From contig OY540812.1 of assembly GCA_961205875.1 (NCBI GenBank), positions 9,300,001 to 9,364,000 of the forward strand: DNA of 64,000 nucleotides, given 5' to 3'. Of the stretch, positions 24,678 through 37,730 are shown piece after piece. Each line of letters starts with the position of its first letter. Positions within the stretch are counted from its first letter, which is position 1. Below the pieces are notes generated by a model that worked only from the letters and a program-made list of their open reading frames with translations, was not told where the DNA came from and searched no databases. The translations under genes and the position numbers were made by a program. The stretch is from Sialis fuliginosa (taxonomy: Eukaryota > Arthropoda > Insecta > Megaloptera > Sialidae).

Positions 24678-27638
24678 ATGACGCTCTTTCAAAGCTGCAG
24701 AAATACGTCAGACTTGGTGCCGTTTTATATTCCTCAGCAGTTGTTCCTGAAACCGTCAGCAAGAATATCTATATCAGTACAGTTACCCAATGGAGCCAAA
24801 CGTCCAGGCGATGTTGTTTCCAACTGGGAGATTATGCAAAAATTACGCGAAGTGGGCCGTCCAGAAGAACTTGGCCAACTTAAGGTGCGCTTAGAATGAA
24901 TTTATACATTAAAAACAATATATTAAGATATGATATGATTGACATCTGATGCTTTCTAATTTTTTCATCTCATAAAAAGTCTAATAACAATTAAATAATA
25001 TACTTTTTGTATGAATTCACAGATTTATGATAATCAAATATTTGTATCTAACGATTGTTGAAAATAAAAAAATTTGTAAATCTTGAATCTTGTACACATA
25101 ATATGGCAAGTTAAATAGGTGGTGGGGAGTTCACTGGAAGCAGTACGTTTGGAGACTGATTTAGCAGAACGTGCTGAAGTTAATCGTGTTATCCAACGTT
25201 TGGATGGTGCACGTCTACGTTTAGCAGGTTTAAATGGAGATGCTCGTGTTCGAGCAACTACGGCACGATCAGAACACCCAACACGACATGCATGGGATGC
25301 TCATTTTCGTGAAGCAGGAACAGAAACCAGACCTGGAGAACGTCCAGATACACTTTACATTCGTCGTTTACCTTCGGCTTGGTTCTCGACTAGGTACGTT
25401 TAATTATAGACATCTTATAATTTTCATACAATTCCATATTGTTACATTGTATTTTGACACCTATAAATTGGCTTTGGTATACTATATTTATAGATTATTT
25501 TTTGAACTATCTTATGAAAGTTAATTAACAAATATTTTTCATATGAATCTATAATTATATTTCTTTAATTGATATTTCATAACATTAGCAATGAAGAAGA
25601 TGCAGTAGCTAGCGAGACTATAGTGAAGAAGGCATTTGCACGATGGGGTGAAATTTTTCGTGTGGATGTACCATCGGCAGATCCTTTTCGGCCTCGTTTA
25701 CCGCCACATATGGCAGGAGTACGTGCACCCGCAGCTGAACGTGATGCAGGTCTGATTGAAGCATATGTTCAATATAGAGAATATGTTGGATTTGCAAGAG
25801 CAATGGATGCACTTAAAGATATGCGTTTGGTTCGTAAAACTTCTGCTGGTGCTCTCTCAATAGATATTAAGGTATATTAATGTTAAAAAAAAAAGCACAA
25901 AATTCTAACTTGACCAAAAATATTTAAATATACTTATTCTTGAAAAATTATTATTCAGGTTGATTTTGATCGAACAAAACATTTAAGTGATGGTTGCGTG
26001 CGTCGTCGTGAAATATTACATGAACGGTTAGTTGCAGCAGATGTTCGTAAAGCGGAACGTGAAGCTACAGAAAAAGAAACTGAGTCAAGACAAGCTTTAC
26101 AAGAAGAAGAGGAAAGAAAAGCACGTGCAGAGCGGCGTGGAGAAAAAAGACGAGAATTACAATTAGCAGCACTACGTGCTCGTGAAGTTGAGAATTTAGG
26201 TAAACGAGCAGAACAAGAAGAACGAAGGCTCGCACGTGTACAACGACAATTGCAGGCTATGCGATTAGTCGATGATTTATTTAGAAGACTTAAGGTAGAG
26301 TGTTTGTATTAAAAAACAACTCGCAACTATTATAATTAGCTTATGTTCTTATAGGTAAGAAAGGAAAATGAACTGTTATTAAAATCAAAAGTAGAAGTTA
26401 AAAAAAATAAATCAGCAGACGAATTAGAAGCTCAAAGAGCTCGATTACAAAAAGCAATGCAAGAACGTGAAGCTATTAAACAATTATTAGGACTTGGAGC
26501 TTCTCGTAATTCTTCCAGTAGTGATTCAGATACACCTAAAAAATCTAAAAAAGCCAAAAGTAAAAAGAAGAAGAAAAAGAAAAGTTCTGAAAAATCCAAA
26601 AGTGAAGATGGTAATTTGACTTGAATATTTGAGAATTATAAGTATTTTATTTCATTGTATTAATTTTCACAGAAAGCAAACCAAAAGAAGTTCCAATGGT
26701 CATACCAGAAGCTCCTCCAGCTTTTGGCCCTGGTTGGTATGGTTATGGTCCATTATATCCGAGACCAATGTTTTATCCACCTCCAAACCGTGGTTTCTTC
26801 CCTAGAGGTCCGAGAGGTCCTCGTAGAGGTCGGGGTGCTTGGCGAGGTAATCGTGGCGCTGCATACGTACCAGACCCAACTGATGAATACTACCGATACT
26901 TCCGAAAATTAGCTGGTCATGATGATCGTGTTGACAGAAGTTATTCTAGATCTCTGTCTCGATCTAGATCAAGATCCCGATCTCGTTCTAGAAGATCTCG
27001 TAGTCATAGTAGATCTAGATCAAGATCCAGATCCAGACGTTCCCACAGTAGATCAAGATCAAGAGGTAGGCGTTCTAGATCTAGAAGTACGAGGTCCAGA
27101 ACTAGGAGTCGAAGTCATAGGTATTTTATATTTATATTAAACTAACAGTCCTCTCGGTTTTGCTAGCATGTATTTTAAAATTGATGAATGCACTTAATGT
27201 TGTTTGATGCTCCGCCCATCAGTTTGGAATATTTTTTGTTAACACATTTTATGTGTTTGTGAAAACTTACAAAATAAAGTTTATTTATTTATATTACAGA
27301 CATCCTGAATTAAATTTTAATTAAATATTTTTATTTTTAGATCAAGATCTAGGAAGAGGTCAAGGTCAAAGAGCAGATCTAGATCAAAGTCAAGAAGTCG
27401 TAGATCAAGGTCATCATCTCATGGTCGTAGATCCAGGAGAAACTCTAAAACTAGCAGAAAGTCTAAATCTGTCAGCAGAAGATCTAAATCTCGTGATCAT
27501 GAATCTCCTGACAGTTCACAATTTATATCACCGAGTCGAATGCGAAGTCAGAAATCTCGATCCAAATCATGGTCATTACCGAGAGAACCAAATCCTGTAC
27601 AGCAAAAATCATGGTCTCGCTCACCTGCTCATGTTTGA
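24678..27638 (+). CDS. AKAP17A: AKAP17A / XE7 (SFRS17A) homologue, RS-domain splicing and PKA-anchor protein
   Basis: Seven coding exons join in frame: 24678-24884, 25119-25393, 25589-25871, 25959-26294, 26355-26610, 26673-27120 and 27341-27638, all GT-AG, giving 700 residues. Hallmarks shared with human AKAP17A run in order: LFLKPSARISISVQLP, SNWEIMQKL, PTRHAWDAHFREA, PGERPDTLYIRRLP, FARWGEIFRVDVP, EAYVQYREYVGFARAM and DFDRTKHLSD. These form the RRM-like N-terminal half. Residues about 260-420 are a Glu/Arg-rich helical region. Residues about 465-510 are Pro/Gly/Arg-rich, and 540-680 are a dense Arg-Ser domain. The human protein is a nuclear-speckle splicing factor that also anchors protein kinase A; whether the PKA-binding helices survive here is not evident by eye. 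The ATG at 24678 was chosen because it is the first in-frame ATG after the acceptor at 24649. The reading frame is open upstream, so a start in an earlier exon is possible. Confidence 0.9.
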
Positions 27639-27698
27639 ACTTCATTTTATATTATTGTATTATTTCAATTTTAATATAAGTTATTATTATAAAATTTT

Positions 27699-27704
27699 AA
27701 TAAA
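27699..27704 (+). terminator. Polyadenylation signal of AKAP17A
   Basis: A canonical AATAAA lies about 60 bases after the AKAP17A stop codon and is followed by a T-rich stretch at 27720-27728. Position and context fit a short 3' UTR. Confidence 0.6.
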
Positions 27705-29401
27705 CGAAAATTATCAAAAGTTTTTTTTTCAATGTGTTAACAATTATTTAATTAAATGTAAAATTTTATAGGTTTCAATTAAATATAAAGCTTTTTGAAT
27801 AATTCTTAGTTTTTTTCTTTACCTACAATATTATTATTTCTGTAAAATAAAAATATTATTTTTGATGCATTCTGAAGGGGGAAAATAGGTAATCAAAACA
27901 ACCCCCACAAGGGGGGGGGAGATCTGACAGAACTAATCTGGCCTGGTATCATCAAACTTTTTTTTGTGTTGTCATCTAAAAATTTATTGAGAAGGGGTCT
28001 GTATCTAAAATCCTAGCCTGGATACCTGCGGTAGGTTGTGGGGGTCATACTCAACATAAAATGTAAGTATATACTTTTTCAACATATACCAGTTAAAACA
28101 GAAAAGTAAGATATATCCGGCTATGCCATAAAAGCACAAATTTAATAAAGATAAATGCATCATTCAAAATGTGATGTGACATTACAATGAATTTTTATTC
28201 TTATAATTATTTATCAATAAATAAAACTGCATTTATTTTAAAACATTTTATTGAGTTACATTATTTTTACAGTATAAATAAACTACTGGAAGACAAAATA
28301 AATTGTAAAACTTAAGTCATTTCTTTAAATTAATAAATATACTAATATTGAGGTCCGTAAGATGACCCTGTTGACATATTATTTTCAAAGAACAATTTGA
28401 AATATTAAATACAATGTAATAATTATCACAGGCACTGATTGTGTTGTGCTTTTATAATTTTATTGCTTAAATGTTGTCTAAACACTACATTCTACATATA
28501 CATGTATTAAATGTCATTAATTTCAAGTACATAGATATTACAACTAGTTGTTTTTAAAAAATTTCTTAAGATAAACACTAACATGTAGCATTTAATATTA
28601 ATACTGTTTTTATTAGTTAATTGTTTAACTATTAATAAAGTGTATTGGTTTCCATATTAATTTATTATTGAAAGAAAATATTCTGACTCACTAACTAAAA
28701 AATAAAATTATTTAAATGATATTTAATATAAATATACATAAAATAGTTTTGTACTAAAAAATCAAAAATATTTTCTAATAAATAAAAAAATATAGTTACA
28801 AAAATTATATTTCAATAAAATTATCTAAACAGTCTTTTTCAAATTATTTTATTAATAACCCAGTATTTTGAATAATCTAAATAATATAAAATTTATTATG
28901 AAATATTCAACCCTTATTATTAAATATATGCTTGGCATATATTACATATTGTCAACTAAAACAGTGCTTCTCAAACTGCAAACAATAAAGCTCTGTTAGA
29001 ATTAAATGAGTAAAAATTAAAAATACCTTATAATAATTCACAGGTAACTTTAATTACAAACGGGTTCTATTCCGAGAGATTGTTAGGAGTTAAATACCAA
29101 AGCATGCATTCCTGATCTTGTATTTATGAATACTTTCATACTGTTATTTTTAATATGACCAGACATTAATTTGTTACACACAAAAATGTAATAATTATCA
29201 TTAGTATTTAGTAATTTAAGTTTAATACTAAAACAAAAAGTTTGAGAAACACTGATCTAATAGTTAAAAGTTCTCATCTACATTTTTATAAATAACTTAA
29301 TGAATTACGTTTATATTGGGTTAAATTTGAAAAACACTGGCTTAAAGAATGTGTTTTCTACTATAAATAAATAAATACAATCAGTCGTCAAAACCAGTCT
29401 G
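27705..29401. other. Convergent intergenic region / phosphatase 3' UTR
   Basis: Apart from the hAT element at 28962, no gene is supported. A GC-richer patch at 27870-28050 (CCCCCACAAGGGGGGGGGAG and GGTTGTGGGGGTC) resembles a repeat relic. The right part may be 3' UTR of the minus-strand phosphatase. Confidence 0.4.
28962..29254. mobile_element. hAT-type MITE with CAGTGCTTCTCAAAC ends
   Basis: The left end CAGTGCTTCTCAAAC and right end GTTTGAGAAACACTG are inverted repeats of the type widely seen in hAT elements. The flanks AACTAAAA and ATCTAATA match at six of eight positions, a decayed 8-bp duplication. It lies just beyond the stop codons of the phosphatase, perhaps in its 3' UTR. A second motif, TTTGAAAAACACTG, at about 29326-29339 may be the end of another copy. 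Confidence 0.65.
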
Positions 29402-32400
29402 TCACAGATTTCTCGATGCACCATTAGATGAATTGCTTGTAACTCCTATTTCTGCATCCATATTGGTCGGTGTACTTATTTTTATGAGATCCCGTTGCGG
29501 ACAAAACAATGACGACACATGTCGGGCCTGTAACCATCAACTCACATTTGTAACAGAGGTGTACGCACATCTGGCATTTCTACTTCGTGCGATCTTCTGT
29601 CAACTACGTGCAACCACTGTAAATGAACCAATACCACAACCACCACGATCATGCAATAAACAAGCGTTAAACTAAATAATTAAATAATATAAAATTACTA
29701 AATTAGTAACAACAGATAATAATAAAACGCTGTGGCCACCAAAAGACTTTTTTATACATCAAAAATGAATATCTTAAAAAGGTTCATTATACTGAAAAAT
29801 TAGTCACAACATAAATTTTATATAACGATATTCTCTACAACACTTACTATGCAGTGTTTCAAAAATAATTAGAAAAATTAAAAAATTGACAAAAGTAAAC
29901 ATCCATTTTCAGTTTAATAATCTCATCAAAATTTGAATCTGCATATCTACAGTATACAAAAACCTTATTAAATTTAAAATTTCATTTTTGTAAGTTTCAC
30001 TGTTCACAAATAGACACATAGGTAAATAGAACCAGCAAGTTAAGAAAGTCAAAAACCCCCACACTTCACAAAATAAACAGACATGAAAAAATGAATAAAA
30101 CATAAATTATACATAATAATATTCTTTACAACTTTTATCTAAAATACTTTTTTTAATTATTTCAAAAATAACTAGAAAATTTTTTAAATTGACAAAAGTA
30201 AACATCTGTTTCCAGTTGTAAAATTTGTTTAAAATTTCATTCCTTTGATTGTTGTTTTTGAGTTACATTCTAGGAATGGTCAAAATGGATATTTTCATAA
30301 AAATCTCGAGTTAAAAAAAATTAACAACAACACTTTCTTGTACTAGGTATATAAAATATATTTTATATACATGACCGTACATGTATAAGAAAGTAATATA
30401 AAAATAAATATATACTTCAAGAACACTAGTAATTTAAAAATGATAAGCTATACTGCGCAAAAAATTCAAACTAACCCAGAATTGAAATGTTTTTGTTATA
30501 ATTCAAGCCCCTGGTAAAAACATACACCTTAAACTTTTAATAATTATTATAAGAACAAGAAACAGAAATATAAATATTTTAATTGTTAATATACATAAAT
30601 ATGTTATTTAAAATATACAATATACTTGTGCAAAATGCTAAATTCTGTTAAACATTAAGTTTTAATTGTACATAAATTGTTGACATAAAAGCTCTATTTA
30701 AATATACATATATTGTGTACAGGCAGTTCTCGATTTATGAACATTTTACTATAATGAAAAATTTTCAGAAAAATGTTATTATAGAAGTTTTTTGTCTATT
30801 TTGTTAATAAAACTGAGAAAAATTGTATCGTATACAAAAAGCTATTACACATTTCATATAATAAAACGAATTTTGATGCACATCTCATATGCTAAAAAAA
30901 ATGCATCCTTATTCAAAACATAACGAACAAAAGCGTATAATGAATTACCTACTTTTAGGAACAGAACTTATTCGTAAATCGGGAACTACATTTACTACTT
31001 TTTAACAAGGTTAACTACTATTACAACTTTAAAAAAAATTGTATGCTTACCGTAAGAATTGCAGCAACAATTCCAATAAGAGATCCAGCTAATGCATCAC
31101 TCCAATGATGCTTGTAATCAGATATACGGGATAATGCTGTACCCCATGCCATTATTATAGCTGTTAATTGTAAAAGAGGTCTTAGTAAAGCAGAACCTCT
31201 CCAAGTCATACGACTTTGTAAATACAACTGTAAAAAATGACTAAGTTAGATTAAATTAACCCTTTCTTAATTAAAATAATACATTGCAATATTTGTGCTT
31301 TTTAAAAAAATTGTTTTGTTTTAGTCAATTTTTTTTTATTTGTTATTTTTGTAATACATTATTGTATCCGAGTGGTTTTGTTTGATAGTAAAATAAAATA
31401 AAAAATTTTGAAGTGAAAAGCACTCTATTACATTTAAAAAAAATTAACACATACATCTAAATTTAAAGCATTATAATATATGTGCACATAAATGTGTACT
31501 TTTTTGTTATAATTAGGCAATATAATACAAGGCAAAGTATCGTACGCGCTATGCAATTTAATGGCACTTACAATACTTTGCTTTGTAGCAGACGATATGC
31601 AGATGTACAGTTTGATAAAAATTACCACCTATGTTTTGTATGTATAAAAGAATTTTGTTGTATTTAACACAAAAAAGTTACCCCCTACGCCCATAGTCAT
31701 CCTATTTGTAAACCTAATTAAATTACTTTTTTTTTTAACTTTATCATAAATCGCTATAAATATACAATTTTTTTAAATAATATGCAAAGACATAAAAATA
31801 AATGTGTCTACAACATAAGATATTAGTACAAAAAAATCTGTAGTTTTTATGTTTTTTTTTTGCAACATGTGTTAGCAGATGTGTCATTCTGTCATTTTAA
31901 GTTTAGTATCAAATTTGCTACACTGTCTAATTAGATTACTTACCGCCAAATAAACCATAGTATAAAAAGAAAAAGATGAATGCCCGGATGGAAATGACAA
32001 TCTGTGAACAAAAGACATAACTGAATGAAAAAACGTTATTATCTAGTTTATATTTACGAATTTCTTATATATAAATCTAAAATTAGTCGATAGTCACTTG
32101 CTCTACTCTTTTTATAACCTTTCTTATATCACAATTGAAAATAGATTCAATTTCATAATATATTTGTCATAGTAAGTAATTATACTAATTCACATCTTAC
32201 TGAAAGTACTGGATATCAATTTTTAGATTTATTTATTTTATTTTGCAACTTTTAAAAGCAGTGTATAATAATATACTATATAATGTATACATATAAATAT
32301 TAACCCTTACTAACTACCATTAATTAAAAAATTTATTTATAAATTAAAATGAATGAAAATTAATAAAAACATTTCAATAATATACATATATATACGTTTA

Positions 32401-34085
32401 GCAAAAAAGTGAACCAAATATAAAAATATTTTGCATAAAACATAATAATATATTTAAAATTTATTGCCAACCACATTATTTAAAACAACTAATAGATTTT
32501 GAATATATATATACATTTCAAGTTTCATTGAATCTTCGTTTTTATGTTAATTAAATATAAATTGATGGAAAAAATTCCAATTTTTTACCAGCCATCATTT
32601 TATTATTTCATTCGTAAAAAAAACATATTGTTTGTTTTTTAGATATAATCTAAATAAATCATTAAAATTTCTAACTCATATAATAAAATAATTACCTGAC
32701 TTCTTTAACAAGTCGTGAATCCTCGTTATTACAAGTGAAGTTATCAAAATAAATATGTTGATTTTCAGGTAAACTACAATCTATTTTAGGGTTACAAACA
32801 TCAAAAAAATGAGGTCTTAATCTTCCAATTCCATATTTAGCAATATCCGTTACAAGCTGTGAACTGGCAGCACCGAACCCAAACACAATAATCACACAAT
32901 ATGCACTCCACATCCATTCCAAATTCAATTTAGATGGAGGTGGATCATTTCTGTACCGTCTATACCATAGCCAGAATTCTGTTCCAGACATCTATAAACA
33001 TTTCAAATTATAAATTATATTAAATATATTATTCTTTTAAGCATATACTCACTGTAACTACTGGCAATCCTAATCCAATTATGTAAAGCCAATAATTGGC
33101 TACTGTAGAATTTTTAAAGGGATGTTTTAGAGATTCATCGTTACAAAAGAATCCTCTTTGGTATGGTTTTCCGAACAAATACAAGAAAAGAATGGGTAGT
33201 GCAACTAAAACAATTTTTTAATAAACATTAAAATAAAATAAATATTAGTTTTATAAAATAACATACCAATTCTAATAAAAATGTTAAACAAAAAATTTCT
33301 TTATATGTATAAGATATATTAATGTATCAATTGATGTTAATTGAATAATTCATAGTTTTGTAAGAAAAGTAAAATTATGTACGTACATTGATTTATTGAT
33401 TTTAGAAAAATTAATTATTGATTAAATATTCTTTCTTAATCAATAATGTTCATATTGAAGCATTTAAAATATTTCTTTACAATTTATATATGTGTAGTAG
33501 TGTGTACCTATTATGTTTATAATATGAAAACCAAATTATTTCTACAAGAAGTTCCATACTACAATTAAGCAGGTATTAAAACTAGCTTTTAATTAACATG
33601 TTTTGTAGTTTTAATAGGTAATTGTAATAGTTAGCAAAGGTAATTTTCAAATATAAGAAAATTTTAATTAATACATTTCAAAATATTAAAGTTTATTTGA
33701 TATTTCGGTTACTATTAAAATAATACTTTCATTGTAGAAAATTAGTTTAAATTATTTATTTTATGCTAAAATTAACAGAGCAGATGACATACAAAAATAT
33801 ATAGACATTTAAATCCGGATTTCAAATATTATTTTTAAAACTAGTTTTTTCGTATAATTGTCTAAAAGTGATATCATTTATGAATCAGGTAGGTAAAAAT
33901 GTAATGATTTTTATAATAGGGAAATCCGACCTTCGTTAACAATCTGAGAACAAGTGATTCATATTGTGTATTCACATCTGTCAAATCACGTCAAATGGGA
34001 TTAAAATAAATTAATACTGACCGATGACAAGCATTGCAACATCTATGTACAGTTTCTTTAACATATAAACTCTCCTTGGCTCCAT
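29402..34085 (-). CDS. Phospholipid phosphatase, wunen / PLPP (PAP2) family
   Basis: Exons 34085-34022, 33204-33053, 32991-32696, 32001-31944 and 31227-31051 join in frame (249 residues) and continue into one of two last exons: 29616-29542 (24 codons plus TGA, total 273 residues) or 29527-29402 (41 codons plus TGA, total 290 residues). The three PAP2 catalytic motifs are intact: KYGIGRLRP (residues 124-132), PSGH (175-178) and [12 protein letters not shown] (223-234). These supply the His nucleophile and the His-Asp acid/base pair. Six membrane segments fit the family, with NST and NFT glycosylation sequons on predicted extracellular loops. Such enzymes dephosphorylate lysophosphatidate, phosphatidate and related lipids at the cell surface; Drosophila wunen guides germ cells this way. 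The donor at 34021 is GTCAGT. The second last-exon candidate reads VSSLF where vertebrate PLPPs have VSDFF or VSDLF. Exons 1-5 are firm; the last exon is uncertain. Confidence 0.88.
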
Positions 34086-36097
34086 TGTTTTTGACTGATA
34101 ACACAACATTAAAGTACACAAGTAAAACACAGCAATATAAATATATCAGAAGTATCACTGAGTGCGCACCACACCAACAGAGCCGCGTTGTTAACCACTG
34201 AGTTGTTGTCTCTCACATACATGCACGATAGAACTGTGTCGCGCCTTCCCCACCTTTTCGCGTCCGTTTAGATTGTCTGTTACGTAATATGTATGTATAA
34301 TCGATAAGAGTTTTATGTATGTAAAATATTACCTACGTTACCTAGATGTGTGAATCATTTGTACAGTCAACAATTTTTAGAACCATATACAAATTTTACT
34401 GCACTTGTAAATTGTAATCGCTTTAAAAGATTGATAAACACATAATGTGATAGATTCAATTTTACGCACATTATTAAATTGATAATTTTTTGTTTCAGAT
34501 GTAGAAAAGGTTTTTTTATTTCTCTCATAAATATCCCATATACCTAATTGTTGAGCCCTGACTCACATGCAATTTTCGGTCGAGCGATTATTTTATTTCT
34601 ATAAAAATAGAAAAAATAGAATTAATCATAGCGATTATTTTTAAAAAATGTCATGTGCGAGTCGAGCCTCGTGTACTAATGTCCCGTACTCTACATTTTT
34701 TCAATTTATATGTATAGAAAGTGATATTAATAGCAGTTTTTATTGTATTATCGAAAAAGTGGCAACATCATGTATTTTATATTTATTATTAAACTAATAA
34801 TTTGAATTATTTTTGAAAAATACGTATGTGCTGATAATTGATCTCGGCATCATCATACATATTAACATTTTTTCAGATTTTCTCAATTTACTTCACAGGT
34901 ACTTTTTTGAAAATTTGTTAAACGAAGATATTAATAATAACAAAACGTTTAAATTCCATATATTCACAGCTTTACATTTGATACTCCACTCTTCGTGATA
35001 GAAAAAAAATGGTAACCTATTTCCCTTTTTAAAAAGCGACAAGAACTTAAAACTTAATTTTTATGACATAACATAGGTCGATTATTGGTTCCCCATCTTT
35101 CTAGGTCAAACGGTTCAGTAGACTGTTACAGAGCGACAGACGGACACATTGTCGATACATTTTTCCGATTTCGTTACGGAACACTACCTTAAATAAAAAA
35201 GGAAATTATTTTTAAATAGCCATCAACATCCTTAAAAAAAAGAAACAATATTTTACGTAAATCCCATTTATGTAGGTACCTATATACATATATATTAAAT
35301 ACTGGTGAAAAATTCCGGGTAGCTCCGCATTCTATTTTGTCTTCATGACGACGTTCGGTCGAATCCTATCGGCCATCTTCAGGTCTGGTCTGAACTTCGT
35401 TTGACTAACAATAAGTATTAAAATAAACGTTTCGTTCTGAATACGTGCCTGGCGATTAATTTTTGTCTCGAAGATGAGAGTATAATTAATTTGATAATTC
35501 ATTTCAAAACGCTAGGTTATAATATGTGCAAATTATAATATAAAGTAATAATTTAATTATTTTTGATTTTAAAATAAACTGACGTTAATAACCAATAATT
35601 ATAATACATACAAGCGCGTTTCGCGTATGTAAAATGTAAATTAGTATTTACACGTTATAATATGCAAAGGTATAGGAATTTTTGTAGGTACCTACTCTTT
35701 ATCTTGTGAAGTTATTTATATTAATCGATTTTTTTAAACAAGACATTATAAAAAAGCGTGAAATTATAGTTTGTCCAATGATAGTCCGGTATAACTTAAA
35801 GAATAAATAAAAATTATTACGCGATTTTATATTTTTGCACAGAACTGGTTTTTTGCAGTGGTGGTCCGTCATATTTGTTATTTATTACTGTGAAATAAAA
35901 TTTGACTTTTTATTCAAAATAAAAATTGATTTATTAAAACCAGGAAATATCTTAATAAAGTACCGATTGCAGCAGGTTTTTTACCTGCCATTATAGCCAT
36001 ATAATATGAGGGATACCTTACCTACCATCATCTGAACCTCAACTTTTCTTTCTTTTTAAGTTGCTAAGTATTTAGCCGAACTTATTTATAACGAGAT
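34086..36097. other. 5' flank of the phosphatase gene and intergenic DNA
   Basis: The first 250 bases upstream of the phosphatase ATG are less AT-rich and probably hold its promoter. Beyond the dispersed repeat at 34813, a GC-richer piece at 35310-35460 (CCGGGTAGCTCCGC, GACGACGTTCGGTCGAATCC) looks like an old transposon fragment. No coding exon is supported. Confidence 0.4.
34813..35200. repeat. Dispersed repeat, copy A (copy B at 44690-45020)
   Basis: Several ordered blocks are shared with 44690-45020: TTTTTGAAAATT, AATAATAACAAAACGTT, a segment containing CCACTC, ATGGTAACCTATTT against TTGTAACCCATTTT, AAAAAGCG, and GGTCGATTATTGGTTCC against GGTCAATTATTGGTCC. Both then continue into a segment with AGACTGT and GACAGAC. 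The two copies are diverged and have no visible termini; the element class is unknown. Confidence 0.55.
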
Positions 36098-36400
36098 CAG
36101 TGGCGGACTAAAGAAGATTGGGACCCGGGCGGAATGCTAGTTATGGTGCCCTCACCTCCCCCCACTAGCGGTAATTAAAAATTGTACACACAAAAATTGT
36201 GAAGCAAAAAATTAAACTTTTTTAGTAAAATTAATAAAAATGAGTATAGCTCGCGTAATATATGTTTCTTAAAAAAAACTATTATACAATTTTTTTTGCT
36301 TCTCAAACTCTCACAAAATTTGCCTTTAGCATGCCTCAAAGGACCCCCTAGCACTAGGGCCCGGGGCGGATCGCTCCTCTTGTTCCTTAGTCCACTATTG
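36098..36400. mobile_element. hAT-type MITE with exact 8-bp target duplication
   Basis: The ends CAGTGGCGGACTAA and TTAGTCCACTATTG are imperfect inverted repeats, flanked by the exact duplication AACGAGAT (36090-36097 and 36401-36408). The subterminal regions are GC-rich (GACCCGGGCGG, GGGCCCGGGGCGG) around an AT-rich core. At 303 bp it is non-autonomous. Confidence 0.85.
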
Positions 36401-37449
36401 AACGAGATATTCACAGTTTTTTAGTCAATATGTAATAGTTTGGTTGATAATATGTACATAAGTTAAAAATATAATTAAGTGTAAATAATAATAGATTGTA
36501 TGAATCAAACATAAAAAATATTTGTAATATGATAAGCATGTATGACTGTAAGCACGGAAATAAAACCAAAATAGAAAATATATCTGGCCTGTGGTTTGAT
36601 AAAATTTTAATTGATAAATTTTAAAAAAGACCGCATTCAATTTTTAGTCATTTACTATATATGTATGTACGATAAAAATATCTTTATTTTTGTAGAAAAA
36701 AGAATGGGTTAAAAGAATTGCGAAAAAAGATATGCGATTTGACATTAATATCCTGTATTTCGTATTTCAGTTCAGAAATATTAGTTGTGTAAAGTAATCA
36801 TACTATATGCACACAGAAATGTGCGGTAAATAACCGCATGAAATTGATATCAAATATTATATTGTAATATTTAAACCGATACAGTGACGTCCCTTTCTTC
36901 AAGTTTTATAGTATCGAAAAAATTGTTTTTATATTTCTTGTCACCTGGATCATTATCAAAAATATAAAAAAGTAAGAACACAAATATTTAAAAAGGTTCT
37001 CCATCCCTGATTCACTATCAGCTATAAAATATGTATAAGTTATAATTATTGAGCTGATAAACAAATCCATAAATTTTTAAAAATATATTATAAATTGTGC
37101 GTATGTATGTAATAGATATTTGGTTCTTTTATTTTTCTAAAATAATGCTAAAAAACTATAATAAATAATGTATTTTTATTCAAATGAAAAATTTCCCGCC
37201 ATAACGCTAATTCAGTCACTATAGGTATATAGTATATATGCGTGACGTTAGACGTAAGTAAACAAACTGAAACAAACCAATGGGATCAAGTATTTTGACG
37301 TGTAATATATTTTCTGACGTCATACCACTGACTGATGTGACAGACGCGTTTGTAGTCACGTGGTAAATAGGTTAAAAAATTCAATTTTAAATTAGGTTTA
37401 TTATTAAAATACTGACTTATTTCACATAAAAAACCACAACCGGTTCGCA

Positions 37450-37730
37450 CAGTGGCTCGTTATGAAGGTTGGGGGCTGTAGGTAGAATAAAAATGTTGAG
37501 CTCCATTAAAAAAAAGTTTGTGGAAACAAAAAATATAACAAGTTTCATATTGGACAAATAAGGTGAATACCTTTTTTTGGCGGTTTACTCTTCACAAACT
37601 AATAATTAATTTACAACTCATTTTACAATTCTTTTTAGGGTGACCCCCATCATCTAGGAGCTCTCTTTACCTCGAGGCCATTGGCAGTTGCCCAAAGTGC
37701 CTACTATGTAAGCCCCTGATGAGTTCGTAA
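37450..37730. repeat. Repeat with GGGGGCTGTAG subterminal motif, copy 1
   Basis: It begins CAGTGGCTCGTTATG, followed by GTTGGGGGCTGTAG and CTCCATTAAA. The same ordered motifs occur at 50961 and 58281. The right boundary is unclear; the segment ends near AAGCCCCTG, which may belong to another relic. Confidence 0.45.

Noticed and set aside
29433-29675. 80-codon + strand frame
   Set aside because: It is antisense to the two candidate last exons of the phosphatase, which fit the phase and family of the minus-strand gene.
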